DNA from: Selaginella tamariscina
Taxonomy: Eukaryota > Streptophyta > Lycopodiopsida > Selaginellales > Selaginellaceae
Assembly: GCA_003024785.1 (NCBI GenBank)
Contig: PUQB01000511.1
Span: 62,001-126,000, forward strand
Direction of reading: 5' to 3'
Length of the DNA: 64,000 nucleotides
Every line of letters starts with the position of its first letter. Position 1 is the first letter of the stretch. The translations under genes and the position numbers were made by a program. Positions 38,707-51,179 of the stretch are shown here, one piece after another. The notes under the pieces were generated by a model that ran no database searches, was not told the origin of the DNA, and saw only the letters and a list, made by a program, of their open reading frames with translations.

Positions 38707-38815
38707 CTTCATATTGGAGCGTACTTGTAAGTAGAAGTTACACATTGCACATACACATACACATACACATACACACATCCATACATATGTATATATTCAC
38801 ACACACACATACAGG

Positions 38816-39404
38816 ATGGACATTGAGCAGAGATTGCAAGGAACTCAATACAAAGTGAGTTTGAATTTTATTAAATCTATTAGTTATATATAAGACTATT
38901 TTAAATTACCAGTTCTGTATATTTAATATAATAGTATATAATTATATTTTTAAAAGTAATTTGTCCGCATTTTAACATATAATGTTAGTTTTTTAATATG
39001 AATGTTATACATCATATAATTTATATAAAATAATATATATAATGTTATACATTATATACAGGTTAAAAACAACAAAGAGGAAAGTTATCAAAGCTGCTGT
39101 TGATTTTCTGATAGAGGCAGCAAGAGTTAGAAAACTATACAGCTTAGATAACTCAACTGAGTCAAACTTATCGTGCTATTTAGACAAAATATTAAACCCC
39201 TCCATATTGCTCGATGTGAAACTCCCACCAACTTCTTCAAGGTAATTATTAATTTTTTAATATAATTAAATTAATTTATTATTATTTTAATTAATTATTT
39301 TTAAATGGTTTATACAGTAGTGTCAAAGCTGACGAACTTGGCACAGATAAACTAACAAGCATGAGTTTGAACAGAAGATTGACAAACTCATTGTTGAGGT
39401 ATAC

Positions 39405-39465
<61 letters not shown>

Positions 39466-39633
39466 TATGTGTATGTGCATGTGCGTGTGTGTGTAGTATG
39501 TGTTATGTATTATACTCAAAATTGACGTACAATCCTCGTTGTATTCAGGTGGTATCAAAATGGCTACAAGCATCGTGCCCTTAATAAGAGAGAGAGAGAG
39601 AACCTGCGTATATGTATATTTATTATATGTTAA
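38816..39633 (+). CDS. Small unrecognised gene divergent from DRC3
   Basis: Four exons are suggested by splice borders: 38816-38854, 39062-39241, 39318-39398 and 39549-39633, preceded by an acceptor-like ACAG, so a 5'UTR exon is likely. Translation gives MDIEQRLQGTQYK, then AAVDFLIEAARVRKLYSLDN, then TDKLTSMSLNRRLTNSLLR and WYQNGYKHRALNK. Joining exons 1 and 2 needs one A fewer in the run near 39065, the same kind of slip as elsewhere. About 125 residues, mostly helical and basic at the end. I do not recognise the family. The head-to-head arrangement with DRC3 makes a sperm or division role conceivable but unproven. Confidence 0.4.
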
Positions 39634-39639
39634 TTTAAC

Positions 39640-42180
39640 TGTTTTATAGATCATAGTTATATTGTGTGAAATTATATAAAATATATTTATATAAAAATTA
39701 AAAGAGATAAATGATATCCGGAAAATCTGGAGGGATAAAAACATTTCAACTACCACATGGTTATGGTATACAAATTACATTAATTTTGATTAAAAACAAT
39801 GTTTAAATAAATATATTAAAAAACTAAATAATAGTTAAATTGTGAAAGTTAAGAACTTGAAAGCGATTGAGGTTTGCCTCTAATTGTTTAAGTTTTAAAC
39901 CGTCCCGTCGCAAAAGGTGGCAAATTAAATGACTATTGGCACATGGTTCCATTAATGACTCAAGAACCATGGTAGTGTAATAAAAAATAATCACCTATGA
40001 TTGTTGGAAACCATATAGTATGAATTTAATTATTCGTATAACTATATAGTATTAACTATCTTAATGTTATTATTCATAGTTTACAAGGTCTCTTTCGCAA
40101 GTGTAGATACTCATAAAAATGAATATGCCTTAAGCAATCATGAGTTGTGATTGACATTTTTCCAAAATCTAAATAAACAGTTTTGTATATATTAATATGT
40201 TTTAATTAATTATATATATATTAATAATATATTTATAATACAACATGAGAAATTTGTGTTTACTTTCATGTCTGAAAGCTATATATCACTTACTTCATAT
40301 GAGCTGTTCAAGCAAACGAGAACAATATGGAAAATGAAGCGGCACTTGGCGACGTAGTAGTTTCAGAGTCACTAATTAATTAATTAATTAATTAAATTAT
40401 TAAAACATATTACATTAAAAATTATATATTAATGATATTTTGTCAATCTTATGGAAGTTGTAAGTAAAATATTAATTAAAATTTAATAAAGTCTCAACTG
40501 CAAAAGTTTGGGGAGTTTAAAACTCAGGGTGGAACGATGATTCTCCGCGTGGAGGGATGAGTTGTTTTAACGCAAACATGAAGCGTGGAGCATTTTCTGT
40601 ACGTGGTTTAATATTTAAACTTAAACTATAGTTTAATAATGTTTAATAAAATTAGTATATAGTTTAATAATGCTTAATAACATTAGTATATAGTTTTAAT
40701 CTGTAAGTGGTATAGTGGAGCATAGGGATCCACATCAAGGCCAGCTATATGTTTGTACTTCAGACCAAGACAAAGGAAACAATGGGGATCCAAGTGAAAT
40801 CATAACTACAATACATATATGTATGTAGTGTGTGTGTGTATACGTATATACATACATATTATACTCTTGTTAATTGTTGATTCGATTGAGATTTAACTAT
40901 AGAATAGTCTGATAAAGACACTCTGATGATTCCCTTACTCTTTTTAATATAGAAACTCATTTAATAAAATAGATAACATTAATAGAATCTTAAAACATAA
41001 TTAGATCAGCTTTAATTAAAAAAAACTAATGTTTAAACATGGTTACATCCCCGTTACGTCATGTTTGCTGTGTGTGTGTGTGTGTAGATAAGGCATGCAC
41101 TTGTATATGTATGCACACACATTAAATGTACAAGAATACATAGATATACACAATAATGAGAGGCAAACTAATGGTAAACTAGAGGTAAACTTAAAGAACA
41201 AGAAAAATTTAATGTTGAAGACGTATAGACAAGCCAGAAACATGCTGGCTGGTGGCTGGCAAACCAGCTACTCTCTTACAGAGGAGTTTGAGATGATGTG
41301 ATTCCTATACATATATTGTTTCATTTCACATTGATTAAACTAAGACTTTTTTGTTTTTCCCTCTCTTTTTTAAATTTTAAATTTAAATATTTAGGTTTTA
41401 TATATATATATATATATATGCAAATTGATGTGAATCTTACACCGGCCGCAAAGAAAATCTACTGACAGAATACAAACTTTACAACCATGTGTGTGTATAT
41501 ATCTACACGGTTTGACTCTTAGTGTTTTAAGTTAGTTGCCACATACTTTTCCATACAGCTGAATGAACAAAAGCATCTCTTTCTACAGATTAACTACCTT
41601 ATGCATTATTGTGTACGTTAATTATATACTTAATTATACATTTTAATACAGTTTATTATTATTAATAAACATAAAAGCTTTCTGTGTTTACTTTGCCAGG
41701 TAGGTCTCTTTTCATCATTGTGTTCGGGAGGGGAGGTTCTGGCTGTACACGCTCATAGCTCTATACGAAATAATTACATATATATATATATACAATTTAC
41801 AATCTATATATACTAAATAATATGAATATGGTCCCATCAAAGAGCCTTAGTTATGGGGAAGTGCAAATGGATACAATATTGACAAAATGCAAAAGGCTTT
41901 CAAGGACAAAGATTTGGTCCCATGGGGTGAGAGTAGAATACAATGGGGACCATATAATTCAAATAATATATAAAACACACACGCACACACATACACACAC
42001 ACACACATTCACCCCTTTTCTTTCTTTTTTGGAGGTTGGCATTTGTCAGAGGCATGGTGGTCGAGCAATCCATATCCGAAATGATATATGATCTCATGCC
42101 TGAGCTTTATCATTATGCTTTCTTTCTGTATATAATAACATTAATTACTATTTTATATTAATGCTCCTGTAAACTTGAGA
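39640..42180. other. Intergenic, microsatellite-rich
   Basis: TA, GA and CA repeats and (TAAT)n near 40370. Short open frames at 41095-41301 and 41822-42091 have no recognisable domain and I do not call them genes. Confidence 0.4.
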
Positions 42181-42325
42181 CAAACCCAACCATTAGGTGG
42201 CAAAACCCTAACCAGCTTAACACAAAGTCAATATGTACATTTTAGCCTATAAACTTAAGACAGACCCAACAATTAGGTGGCAAAAACACAAGGTGGCGAA
42301 ACCCTAAACCAGCTTAACACAGGGC
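42180..42325 (+). repeat. Short tandem duplication with CCCTAA motifs
   Basis: ATTAGGTGGCAAAA followed by CCCTAACCAGCTTAACACA at about 42195 recurs in modified form at about 42272-42320. Non-coding. Confidence 0.5.
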
Positions 42326-42779
42326 TAATTAAGATAATAAAGTATTGCTGATCGAGTGGGTTCTAGCCAGGCTATAGCAATATCTCATCCTTGTCCAAAC
42401 CTCTGCTGCTGGAAACATCATACACAGTGGACTACAGTACATATATGTATATAGATAAAATAAAAAAAAATAGATGGCTTTTTTTATATAAATGTTCATA
42501 TCCATACTAGTATACTAAGGACCACAAACAATATATATATAATGTATATGTATATGCAGAACAACTAATACAAATTGGAAGGAGTCCCCACAGTGAGAGA
42601 CAAGGTTCCTACATATCATGAATGAAATACACAGAGAGACCCCACAAATACGGTATGTAAAACATCGTAGAATACGCCACTACATATAACAGACCGACAG
42701 GCATTGCAGATCAAAGGGAAAGTGACTAGCTTTTGGGGCCCTCTCTTTTAGTTTCTGCATATGTATTTGTTTAGTATAA

Positions 42780-43215
42780 CGCCCATACGTACCCCACGCG
42801 TGCCTTGTTCAAACAGCACACTTCTCCGCTGACGTGACACGTCCAGATTTTTGACCAGGGCCCCGGACAAAGACTGGCCAGGCCTCGATAATGCTGGCAT
42901 TCAAGGGACTTTGCCCGGTACTGGCCCCGGCAATTCGCTGCCGACGTGGCAGAGGGGAAAGAGTGTGACGTGTGTGAGGTAGACGTAAGCAATTCCCCGG
43001 GACTCGAACCTCACTCTTTTCGGCGGATTCCTGGTATATCCACTTGCTGACGTTTGCCGTCCGCACGTCAGCCGAGCTCGTTGCCTATAATTGGTCCCAG
43101 GTCACGTGAATGGCTGACACGTAAGCGTGGCCCAATATATGGCCACTGGCCAACCCAAAAGACCCCTCCCATAGCCGACAGCCATGTCAGACTGGCCACG
43201 CGCGCGGGGCCCGGA
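42780..43215. promoter_or_regulatory. GC-rich island dense in ACGT-core motifs
   Basis: A CACGTG G-box (43103), GACGTGACACGTCC (about 42830), CCGACGTGGCAG, GTGACGTGTG, GACACGTAAGCGTGG and further ACGT cores cluster here; another CACGTG lies at 43943. Base composition departs sharply from the AT-rich surroundings. Sites of this kind bind bZIP and bHLH factors, and the gene downstream itself encodes a G-box-type bHLH. Confidence 0.5.
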
Positions 43216-43284
43216 GAGGTCGTTGTTTTTTGTCAGCGGTAAAAGCCGAAGTTTACTTAATTACACGAAAGCGATGCCTTATCT

Positions 43285-43400
43285 CCGACGGCTGCGATTA
43301 AAAGCGTTTCCAAATAAGGTTAAAGGGAAGGTTATCTGCGACGGCTACGATTAAGCATACCTTTTAGGGCTTTTAGGTTAATATCCGACGGCTGTGATTA
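43285..43400 (+). promoter_or_regulatory. Three copies of a CCGACGGCT-GATTA element
   Basis: CCGACGGCTGCGATTA (43285), GCGACGGCTACGATTA (43338) and CCGACGGCTGTGATTA (43385), same strand, spaced 53 and 47 bp; each is preceded by AT-rich ATCT or ATAT. Upstream of the bHLH gene. Function unknown. Confidence 0.6.
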
Positions 43401-44518
43401 AGGTGGCAATTAGGGTTCTTAAAGGGTTAAAGGGGAACGTTGTTGTCAAGTGGGAGAGTGGACACGTTCAACGCCCGTGCTGAGACTGGCAATGAATGCT
43501 AACAAGGGAAATTGTTACGCACACGAACAACATGTAGGAACGCATCGCTTCTGATTGGAACGTATATTCCAATTAATTAACTCCGTAACCATGAGAATGG
43601 TCATAGTTCATTCATTTTTCCCACATTTAATGAACCCCCTTAAGGTGGTCGTGCGGTTTTGTATGATTATAACTGATGTTTTTAAACAAACAAACAACAT
43701 AGAGGTTACATAGAATGAATGCTGTGTAGCATATGCGCGGGTATATGCTCGGAAACTAGGACAAAGATACTGTCTATTGAGGACAAGCTTTCATTAACTA
43801 GGTTCCATGTGAGGATTGGGTTGCAGGAATTCTTTTAATCCACAAGCTTTCTGCACTCCATACCGTGTTGTTTGTTAGAGCGATTAAATATTCAAATGCA
43901 TGCATTTGCAATCTATAAAATCCCCATGTACATTGTCACTGACACGTGGCCCCATCGCAGTGGTGGGCAAGTGACAGAGGGGCTTCGAATCGGACGTGTA
44001 CACGTAGGCAACTGTCGCGACAGCCGGCCAATCAATGAGACGGTCAAGGCGGGAATATTCCGGATGTACGGCGGCGGTCACCGGAGGATACGTCGGAAAT
44101 GCGGCACCGTCTGGTCGTCTGTTTAATTGTTTTTGTTTCCCCCACATTTTTTAAATCATTTTTGAATATTTTTTTGTTAACCAGAAGGCCCACAAAAGAG
44201 AGGGCTATGGTGAACAGAGGCCAGGGTTTTTGCAGTGGTACTAGTGAGAGGACTAACAAAAAAAAGCAGTGGGGAAAGCCCCGATAACAAGTATTCCATT
44301 GGAGTCTGTTTCTTGTGTAATCTCTCTCTCTCCCCAAAGGAAAAGTAAGCAGATTTTAGTCTGCAAAAGATTGGATTTTGTCCTGAGGTACTCTTGACTT
44401 GTCCTAAAATCCGCCAATCTTTCCCTCAACTTAGATCCAGTTTGTCGCGGTTCACCAAGATTCTGGGCAGTAATTCACTTCGGATTCTACTGCAATCTCC
44501 ATGAGGCGGCATTGCAAG

Positions 44519-44631
44519 GTAAGAAAATGCACCCACATTGTCTGTATTCCGTGAAATTTGGAGGATCTGTGAATGCCCAGCGCTCTCTTTCTCCTCAATT
44601 TCAATCTATAGCAGCTAATTGAGTGTTTGCA
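44519..44631 (+). other. Probable 5'UTR intron of the bHLH gene
   Basis: Donor-like AAGGTAAG near 44518 and acceptor GTTTGCAG near 44631, followed about 40 bp later by the start codon. No coding potential inside. A 5'UTR intron is inferred from these borders only. Confidence 0.45.
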
Positions 44632-44670
44632 GTGACCGAGAGAGGAGCACCTTGTTGAGAAATCGCTTGT

Positions 44671-46478
44671 ATGGCAATGGCCCATGTTTCCTCAAGCGAA
44701 CCCAAGCCTTTCTACCTGCGAGCAGCACCCAGTAACGCAGATTTCACCAAGTTCGCCATGGATAGCACCACTGGCGGATACCCATCCACGGAATGCCCGT
44801 CTTCATGGGCCGACGCACATTTCCTGCACTCGGAGCTCCCAATCAAGGCGCCGTTCAACCCAGAGGTTCTAAGTGGTGAGTGGCAGCAATTCGTCGACCC
44901 AACCAGCATTTCTTACTCGAACAAACCGGAAGCTCCACCTCCATACGGATCAGGTGTCCTCAGCCTCACTGTGGATCCTTCAAAAGGAGGACTCTCTCTA
45001 CAGGGTCTTGCTAATAATCCCCATCTTATCCCGGAATTCCCCTCAGATCCCGGGTTTGCCGAGCGGGCAGCCAGATACTCTTCCTCCTTCCACTACGGGC
45101 AAGCCAGCCCCAACAAGCTCTCCAGGACCTCAAGCATGAGGGGAGACAACAATGCTACCGAGGAGGCCGTCAAGTCTGCCTTAGATGAAGGAAAGCTCTT
45201 CAGCAAGCTCAAAGAAGCCGGCTTAAGCCCGACTACTTCCCTTAATTCCACTCATAATTCCGTCGATCAAGGCAGCCGGAAGCGTAAGGCTGCTGAAGAG
45301 AAATCAAAAGACGCTGCAGTCCGTAAGGTACGTATACACACACAGATTGTGTGCGCGCGCGCGCGCGTGTGTATATATAAGTTTTCTTGTAGAATGCGGA
45401 GGCCGATAAGAGGCAGAAAGCATCTGAAGTCTCAAAGGATGAAACAAAGACAAAGCCGGAGAGGAGCAGTAGTGAAAACTCCGGAAGTTCCAGTCCGAAG
45501 TCTGTCAAGGAGAGTGCTAAGCCACCGGAACCTCCTAAACAAGATTACATCCATGTCAGGGCTCGAAGAGGCCAAGCTACTGACAGCCACAGCCTTGCTG
45601 AAAGAGTATGTGTATACACACACGCACGTGCGTGCGTGCGCGTGCGCTTGTGCGTGTGTATAATGTAGGCTGACAAGGAACGGTATGTACAGGTCCGGAG
45701 AGAGAAGATTAGCGAGCGAATGAAGTTCTTGCAGGACTTGGTACCAGGTTGCAGCAAGGTACGTATTTGTCGTCATTTTAATTAATTTTAATTGTTTATT
45801 TTGCTGACGTGGATTTATAGGTGACTGGCAAAGCGGTGATGCTGGACGAGATAATCAACTATGTTCAATCATTGCAACGCCAAGTCGAGGTAGAACACAT
45901 GATTTCTTGCTAGGGTTTAGCTGACGTGTCCATTCACAGTTTCTCTCTATGAAGTTGGCAGCTGTTAATCCGAGATTAGACCTTAACCTCGACAGCTTAT
46001 TGACCAAGGAGGTACATAAACACACGCGTGTACACATACACATACTAACAAGGCGTGCGTGTGTAGGTGTTACAAGGGAGACCCGCAATGCTGCTAAATA
46101 ACGATATTGGCACCAGCTACACGGCACAGCAACTACAACAGGCGCAACAAGCGGTGATGCAACTTGGAACGTGCGGTCTGGATTTGAGATCCTTGAACGC
46201 CGTTGATGGGATTCGACCCCCTCCCGATGCGTTTGGAGACTCTACATCTCAAGTGAGTTTTCTATATTTGCTTAATTAAGTTTAATCATGCTTAAGATTA
46301 TAATTTCAGGCATCCACTGTATGGGACGGTGAATTACAGAGTGTTGTTCAAATGAGCTTTGGTGGTATATCCCAGGAATTACAAGGTAGGGACTATATAA
46401 TTAATTAATTAATGTATTGTAATTAAGATTAATTAAACAGGGCATTTGCCAGCGGGGCATATGAAAGTTGAGATATGA
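44671..46478 (+). CDS. bHLH transcription factor, subgroup XII (CIB/BEE/bHLH49-62-like)
   Basis: Intact gene of eight exons: 44671-45327, 45393-45605, 45693-45758, 45821-45889, 45940-46011, 46067-46252, 46310-46385 and 46441-46478. It encodes 458 residues with all phases compatible and no slip. The long N-terminus is rich in Ser and Pro; a basic linker ([13 protein letters not shown]) is a likely nuclear signal. The DNA-binding part reads [20 protein letters not shown] then [20 protein letters not shown], loop, [20 protein letters not shown]. His, Glu and Arg of the basic region (HSLAERVRR) are those used to bind a G-box. The intron after AERVRR's first residues cuts the basic region as in plant relatives. 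The C-terminus has a Gln-rich stretch ([15 protein letters not shown]). Relatives act in light, brassinosteroid and growth control; the exact role here is not inferable. The G-box-rich upstream island could allow self-regulation. Confidence 0.88.
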
Positions 46479-48300
46479 CGTGGATTTATATAAAGAGTGT
46501 GGTGGTTCCTTTTTTTGTGATCTTTTTGAACTGGATCCAGGGGGGACATATTCACCATATTTACAGGGAATATTCCTAACTTTTGTACAAACACAAGGTG
46601 GAGAAGACTTGAAGATTTTATAGCAGGAAATGAATATGCTTTTCTTTTAATATTCTTTTATTTTTTAATTTATTTTTTTCTGCTCTAGTTGGGGTTTTGT
46701 ATTAATTCTTCCCCATTTGCTGGTTTTTTTTTTTTAATATAATATATATATATCTACATTAAGGTTTAACGGAATTATTTAATTATAAAAAAATACTAAA
46801 TAAAAAATTATTAAGTTAATGTATATAAAATATGTTATGCGACTTGTCCACTATTCGTTGATGAGAAGGAAGTCGCATTAGACTTTGGAAGATTAACTAA
46901 GCAAATTCACGAACATGCATCCAATTGGAAGGCGTGCATGACTTACAATTACGTCAAAATTCCACGACTTTTATGTTATGAAGTAAAGCTTACAAAAAAC
47001 ATATGATGTGTGTGTATGTGTGCGCGTGTGTGTGTGAGAGAGAGAGAGAAGGTGCAATCAGTCGTCTTCATTTTATAAAACTATTCATAACAGTTATGAA
47101 TATCCATGACTTTTATGCTATGAAGTAAAGCTTATAATAACATATGAGTGTGTGTGTGTGTGTGTGAGAGGGAGCAAGCAGTCTTTCATTTTATAATACT
47201 ATTCATAACAGTTACATTGAACACCTAAAAACCAAGCATTTCTTACATGAAATCATAACTGTAATATAGTATATATTATGCATATTGTGTGTGTGTGTGT
47301 GTGCGTGCGTGTGTATTGCAGCACATCGCTCAGAGATTTCTTATCCAAATGTACAACCATTTTGGTTATATGGTTAAAATATTTAAAAGATTAATTTTAA
47401 TGATAATGTAATTATTTTATTAGATATTTACTTAATATTATACTCACAGAATAGTTTAAATAATAAATGAAATATTTAAATTGAAGTCAAATATTATTCA
47501 AAATAGTAGTCAATATATTTTGAGCAATTAATAGTCGATATATGCTGCATACAAATTAATCGTATTTGATTGAAATTGTTCAATGTCCATTCCAGCTCAT
47601 GAACATACATAAATACATATACATACACATATATATATACATATATATAAGCATAAGTCATTCTTCTTTAAGGTTGTGATCATTGTATGTGCTGCTATAT
47701 TCTCTCGCTTTGTTCTTTGCAAAGTCAAAATGTTAAACATTCTTGTATTATCGAAATGTTTTACGCAAGGGGTATAACCTATATTCCCATGCAGTCTTTT
47801 AAGTTTTGTCCATCTCCTTCTACATATACAAATGTAGATATCTTTATACTTTCATCATCTATGTGTTCATAACCACCCTGTATATCATGAATTTCACCCC
47901 ATCCCTTTGGTATAACCAGCGTGTGAGCGCTACGTATGTCCATCTACTATGGTATCTATTTACCTTTGTAAGCAAGGTGTTCAAATCTATTCCCATCTCT
48001 CTAATCCATTTTGCTAAGTCAAACCACCATCTAATTTGGTGTGTCAAACCAACCATTTTAATCTCTCGTTACATCGTAAACAAGCTTGGAACGTTTGTAC
48101 ATCCAACTTCATTACATATTGTAATGCTTTAATTGAGTATATTTTAGTTTTCATTACATTATAACATATAATGTCATTGTTAGCATATTAAATTTCATTC
48201 TTATGAATTTATTATTAAGTTGTTTCAGTTTTTTCTATTCTACTTCATTTACGTACACTTCACAAGTGTACATCCATATCAAATTTGAGTTGGGTCTATG
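46479..48300. other. Intergenic with a 142-bp tandem duplication
   Basis: GACTTTTATG through CATAACAGTTA is duplicated with period about 142 bp (46966 and 47108), each copy holding a (GT)n(GA)n tract. Around 47860-48060 a minus-strand open frame without recognised domain may belong to the neighbouring mobile elements. Confidence 0.5.
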
Positions 48301-51112
48301 AGAGACTAGGTTCCATTATCCTCCACCTCATCTTGCATCACCTAAAGCCAAAACTCCCACTCAGGAGACAAATGTGCACGGAGTATAGGTAAATAACCAA
48401 CTAGAAAGCTGTACTTGGATTGGTGAGGTTTAGGTGGTCCACGAACCACCATATTTTCAATCAAGCGCTCAAGAGGCTTTCTTTTCTTGGCTAGTTGTTG
48501 TTGAGTTGGCACAGTAGAACACATTGTTGCCTAATAGATGATGAAGTCACTTGGGCTATAGAGATGGTAGTAGGTATTCAAGTTGCAACGACACATGAAC
48601 TATACAAACTACCAACTCCATCACAATGTCATCATCAGAGGAGGAGGTACTCTGAGATTGAATGTGTGCTCCCACTAGTTCAGTTGCTTCTCTCACTATT
48701 TATGAAACTTCTGAAGTAGGATGTATAGAAGCAGCACGAGGCATAGCACTAGAAGAAAATAAAGAATCTGAATATAGAGACCTCTCGTAGAAAAAACCAC
48801 ATCCCGACTAATGATCTCAATTCAAGTAGGCATGTGGTAAAGCCTATAAGCTTTATGATCCAAGATGTAGCCAATGAAAGTGCACCTGACAGCTTTTAGA
48901 TTCAACTTCTTCCTCTGATCTTTGGAAATATGCACCCATGCATCACAACCAAACACACGCAAGTGATCCACTCAAGCGTGGCAACTGGTCCACGCTTCTT
49001 CATGTGTCTTCCCCACTATAGCACTAGTAGGGAGACAATTCTGCACATAAGTAGTTGTAAGAGAGCTTGCCCAGTCTCAACTAGGGTACAATTTTTGCGT
49101 TATGCCACATTGTTCTGTTATGGTGAATATGTTGTGGTAAGTTCTTATACAATTCCTAATTCCATACATTTGGCAACAAATTTTTCGAAAGATATTCACC
49201 ACCTTCGTTGCATCGTAGCCACTTGATCTTGAAGCCAATGTGAGTCTCAACTAGAGCCTAAAATAGCTCAAAGTACTCAAAAGTCTCAGACTTTCTATTC
49301 ACAAAGAAAAGGAAAGTTTTGCGTGAGAAGTCATTAATAAAAGTAATGAAATATTTTTCCCCATGATGTGTTTGAGTTTACATTGGCTTGCACAAATCTA
49401 AATGCACTAACTCTAGAGGTTGTGTCGCTCATGTTGCCTTATTTAGGAAAAGGCTGCATGGGCATCTTACCAAGTTGGCAGCCTACATAGAATGGAAGAT
49501 CAGTAGAAGAAATAACAATCATGCCATCAACCAAAGGTACCACTTGTTTGATGCGAGCCACACTAGCATGTACAAAGTGACAATGCTAAAGTTGGAGGCC
49601 TTAATTTGCTTTAGTGTGTGCTACATAAGCTTGTGTAGTTGAAGAATCAGCTTGCTTGATACATTTGTCTTTATGCTTGAGTGAGGAAGCCTTCAATTTG
49701 TATAAATCCCTATTGCCTTGCTAAATTGCTAAAAGTAGTACTCCCTCTTCATGTGCACTAAGATTATTAAATGTCTCATGCTCAAAATAAGTATAATTTA
49801 AATCATGTGGTTAAGAGCAACAGAATCCATATAGAAATCCTTGGATATATGACTTGTTATAGGTGCTCACTGTGTAACAAAAACATAGGCTGACCTTTTG
49901 TCTCCTCATTTAGAGATTCTCGTGAAAGCAATAAAGCTTTGCCACATGGTTTATCTTACTTATCCTTTTGTGTCTTGCGCATGTGAGGATGAAGTTTTCA
50001 ATAGGTACTCTTGTCATGTCCATTCTTGTTGCAATGTGTGCAATAGAGTTTGGATTGTCTAAACCAATAGCTCCTTGTTCTTATAGTGTCTTCCCTTGGG
50101 AAGATGATTTTGTAGTAGTGTAAAACATTGCAGAATCTTGAGTCACATGAGGTTTATGTCGTGCATCATTAGTTATCTCACAAATTACTTCATTCAACAT
50201 AAGTGGGTTATATGGTATACTATGCAAAACCAAGGATCGAATGAGTTCCTTATACTTGACCCAAGGGAGTGAGGAGAGAAGGTATTCAGCCTCTTCCTCA
50301 TCAGATATCTCAACATCCTTCAATTCGTCCAAGATGCCTCGAAAAGAAGTGATGTGTTCCACAACCTGGTCACCATCTTTAAGTACCAAATCGCTTAACC
50401 TTTTGCGTAGAAGGATTCGGTTAGCTACTATTGGGGCTTCATAGACTTGCTTCAGTGCCTTCCATGCTTCGTGTGTAGTCATTGATCATGTGATGCAGTG
50501 AAATCTTATCCTTCCACTGCATTATGGAATTTCCCCAAGGCTCTATGGTCCTTCTTCTTAACTTGTTGGTTGTATCTTGATCAACACATGTTGGCAACTT
50601 TTCAACACCTATAGTGATGTCCCAAAGGTTGTGCTCATCCATATAGGATGCAAACTTGATCTTCTAGGTTTGCCAAATCTAGCCATCAAATCGGGGTGGA
50701 GTCAATCCACCACAACATCCTAGCTAGTAGTTGCTACTACTACCATAGTTGAGGGAGCAATGGGTGGGGCACTACCCAACTCCAATCTTCAGCCAGATTA
50801 GTCTAGAGCCCTATAAAGGGCTTCTACTACTACTACTAAGGCTTAAGTCTACAACATTGCTTTAGGTACTGATTTACCCGATAGTTGCTACTACTACCAT
50901 AGTTGAGGGAGCAGTGGGTGGGGCACTGACCCAATCCAACCAACCGCTCCAATCTTCAGCCAGATTAGTCTAGAGCCCTGTAGAGGGCTTTTACTACTAC
51001 TGCCAAGGCTCTAAGTCTATGACGTTGCTTTAGGTGGTAGATTGCTGCTCTAATGCATCGCTCCTACCTTGTATGTCTTTGCGCCATGTCGATATGGCTC
51101 CAATACCATATA
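48300..51112 (-). mobile_element. Decayed Ty1/copia retrotransposon
   Basis: On the minus strand, in order: a primer-site-like TGGTATTGGAGCCAT at about 51105 (compare TGGTATCAGAGC), gag with WDITIGVEKLPTCVDQDT at about 50620 and EAWKALKQVYEAPIVANRI then LRKRLSDLVLKDGDQVVEHI, and a zinc knuckle (CTHCNKNGHDKSTYWKLHPH) near 50030. Pre-integrase and integrase pieces with many stops follow down to about 48.9 kb (LWHCHFVHASVARIKQ; LPFYVGCQLGKM). Only the gag frame at 50081-50482 remains open. A 154-bp tandem duplication (units from 50731 and 50885) lies before gag. Confidence 0.7.
50731..51036 (+). repeat. Tandem duplication, period 154 bp
   Basis: TTGCTACTACTACCATAGTT starts both units, and CAGCCAGATTAGTCTAGAGC recurs in both. 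The second unit has a short insert. It lies in the leader region of the copia remnant. Confidence 0.75.
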
Positions 51113-51179
51113 GCGTAAAGTGCTTAGATTGTCATTGCTTATAAAGTGAATACAATGAAAAAAAAAGAGATGAAACGAT

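Noticed and set aside
41822..42091. 89-residue plus-strand frame
   Set aside because: Ends in a (CA)n tract and has no recognisable motif; kept as unassigned intergenic sequence.
42995..43050. tRNA gene suggested by GGTTCGAGTCC on the minus strand
   Set aside because: Only the internal B-box motif fits; no A box at the right distance and no cloverleaf arms.
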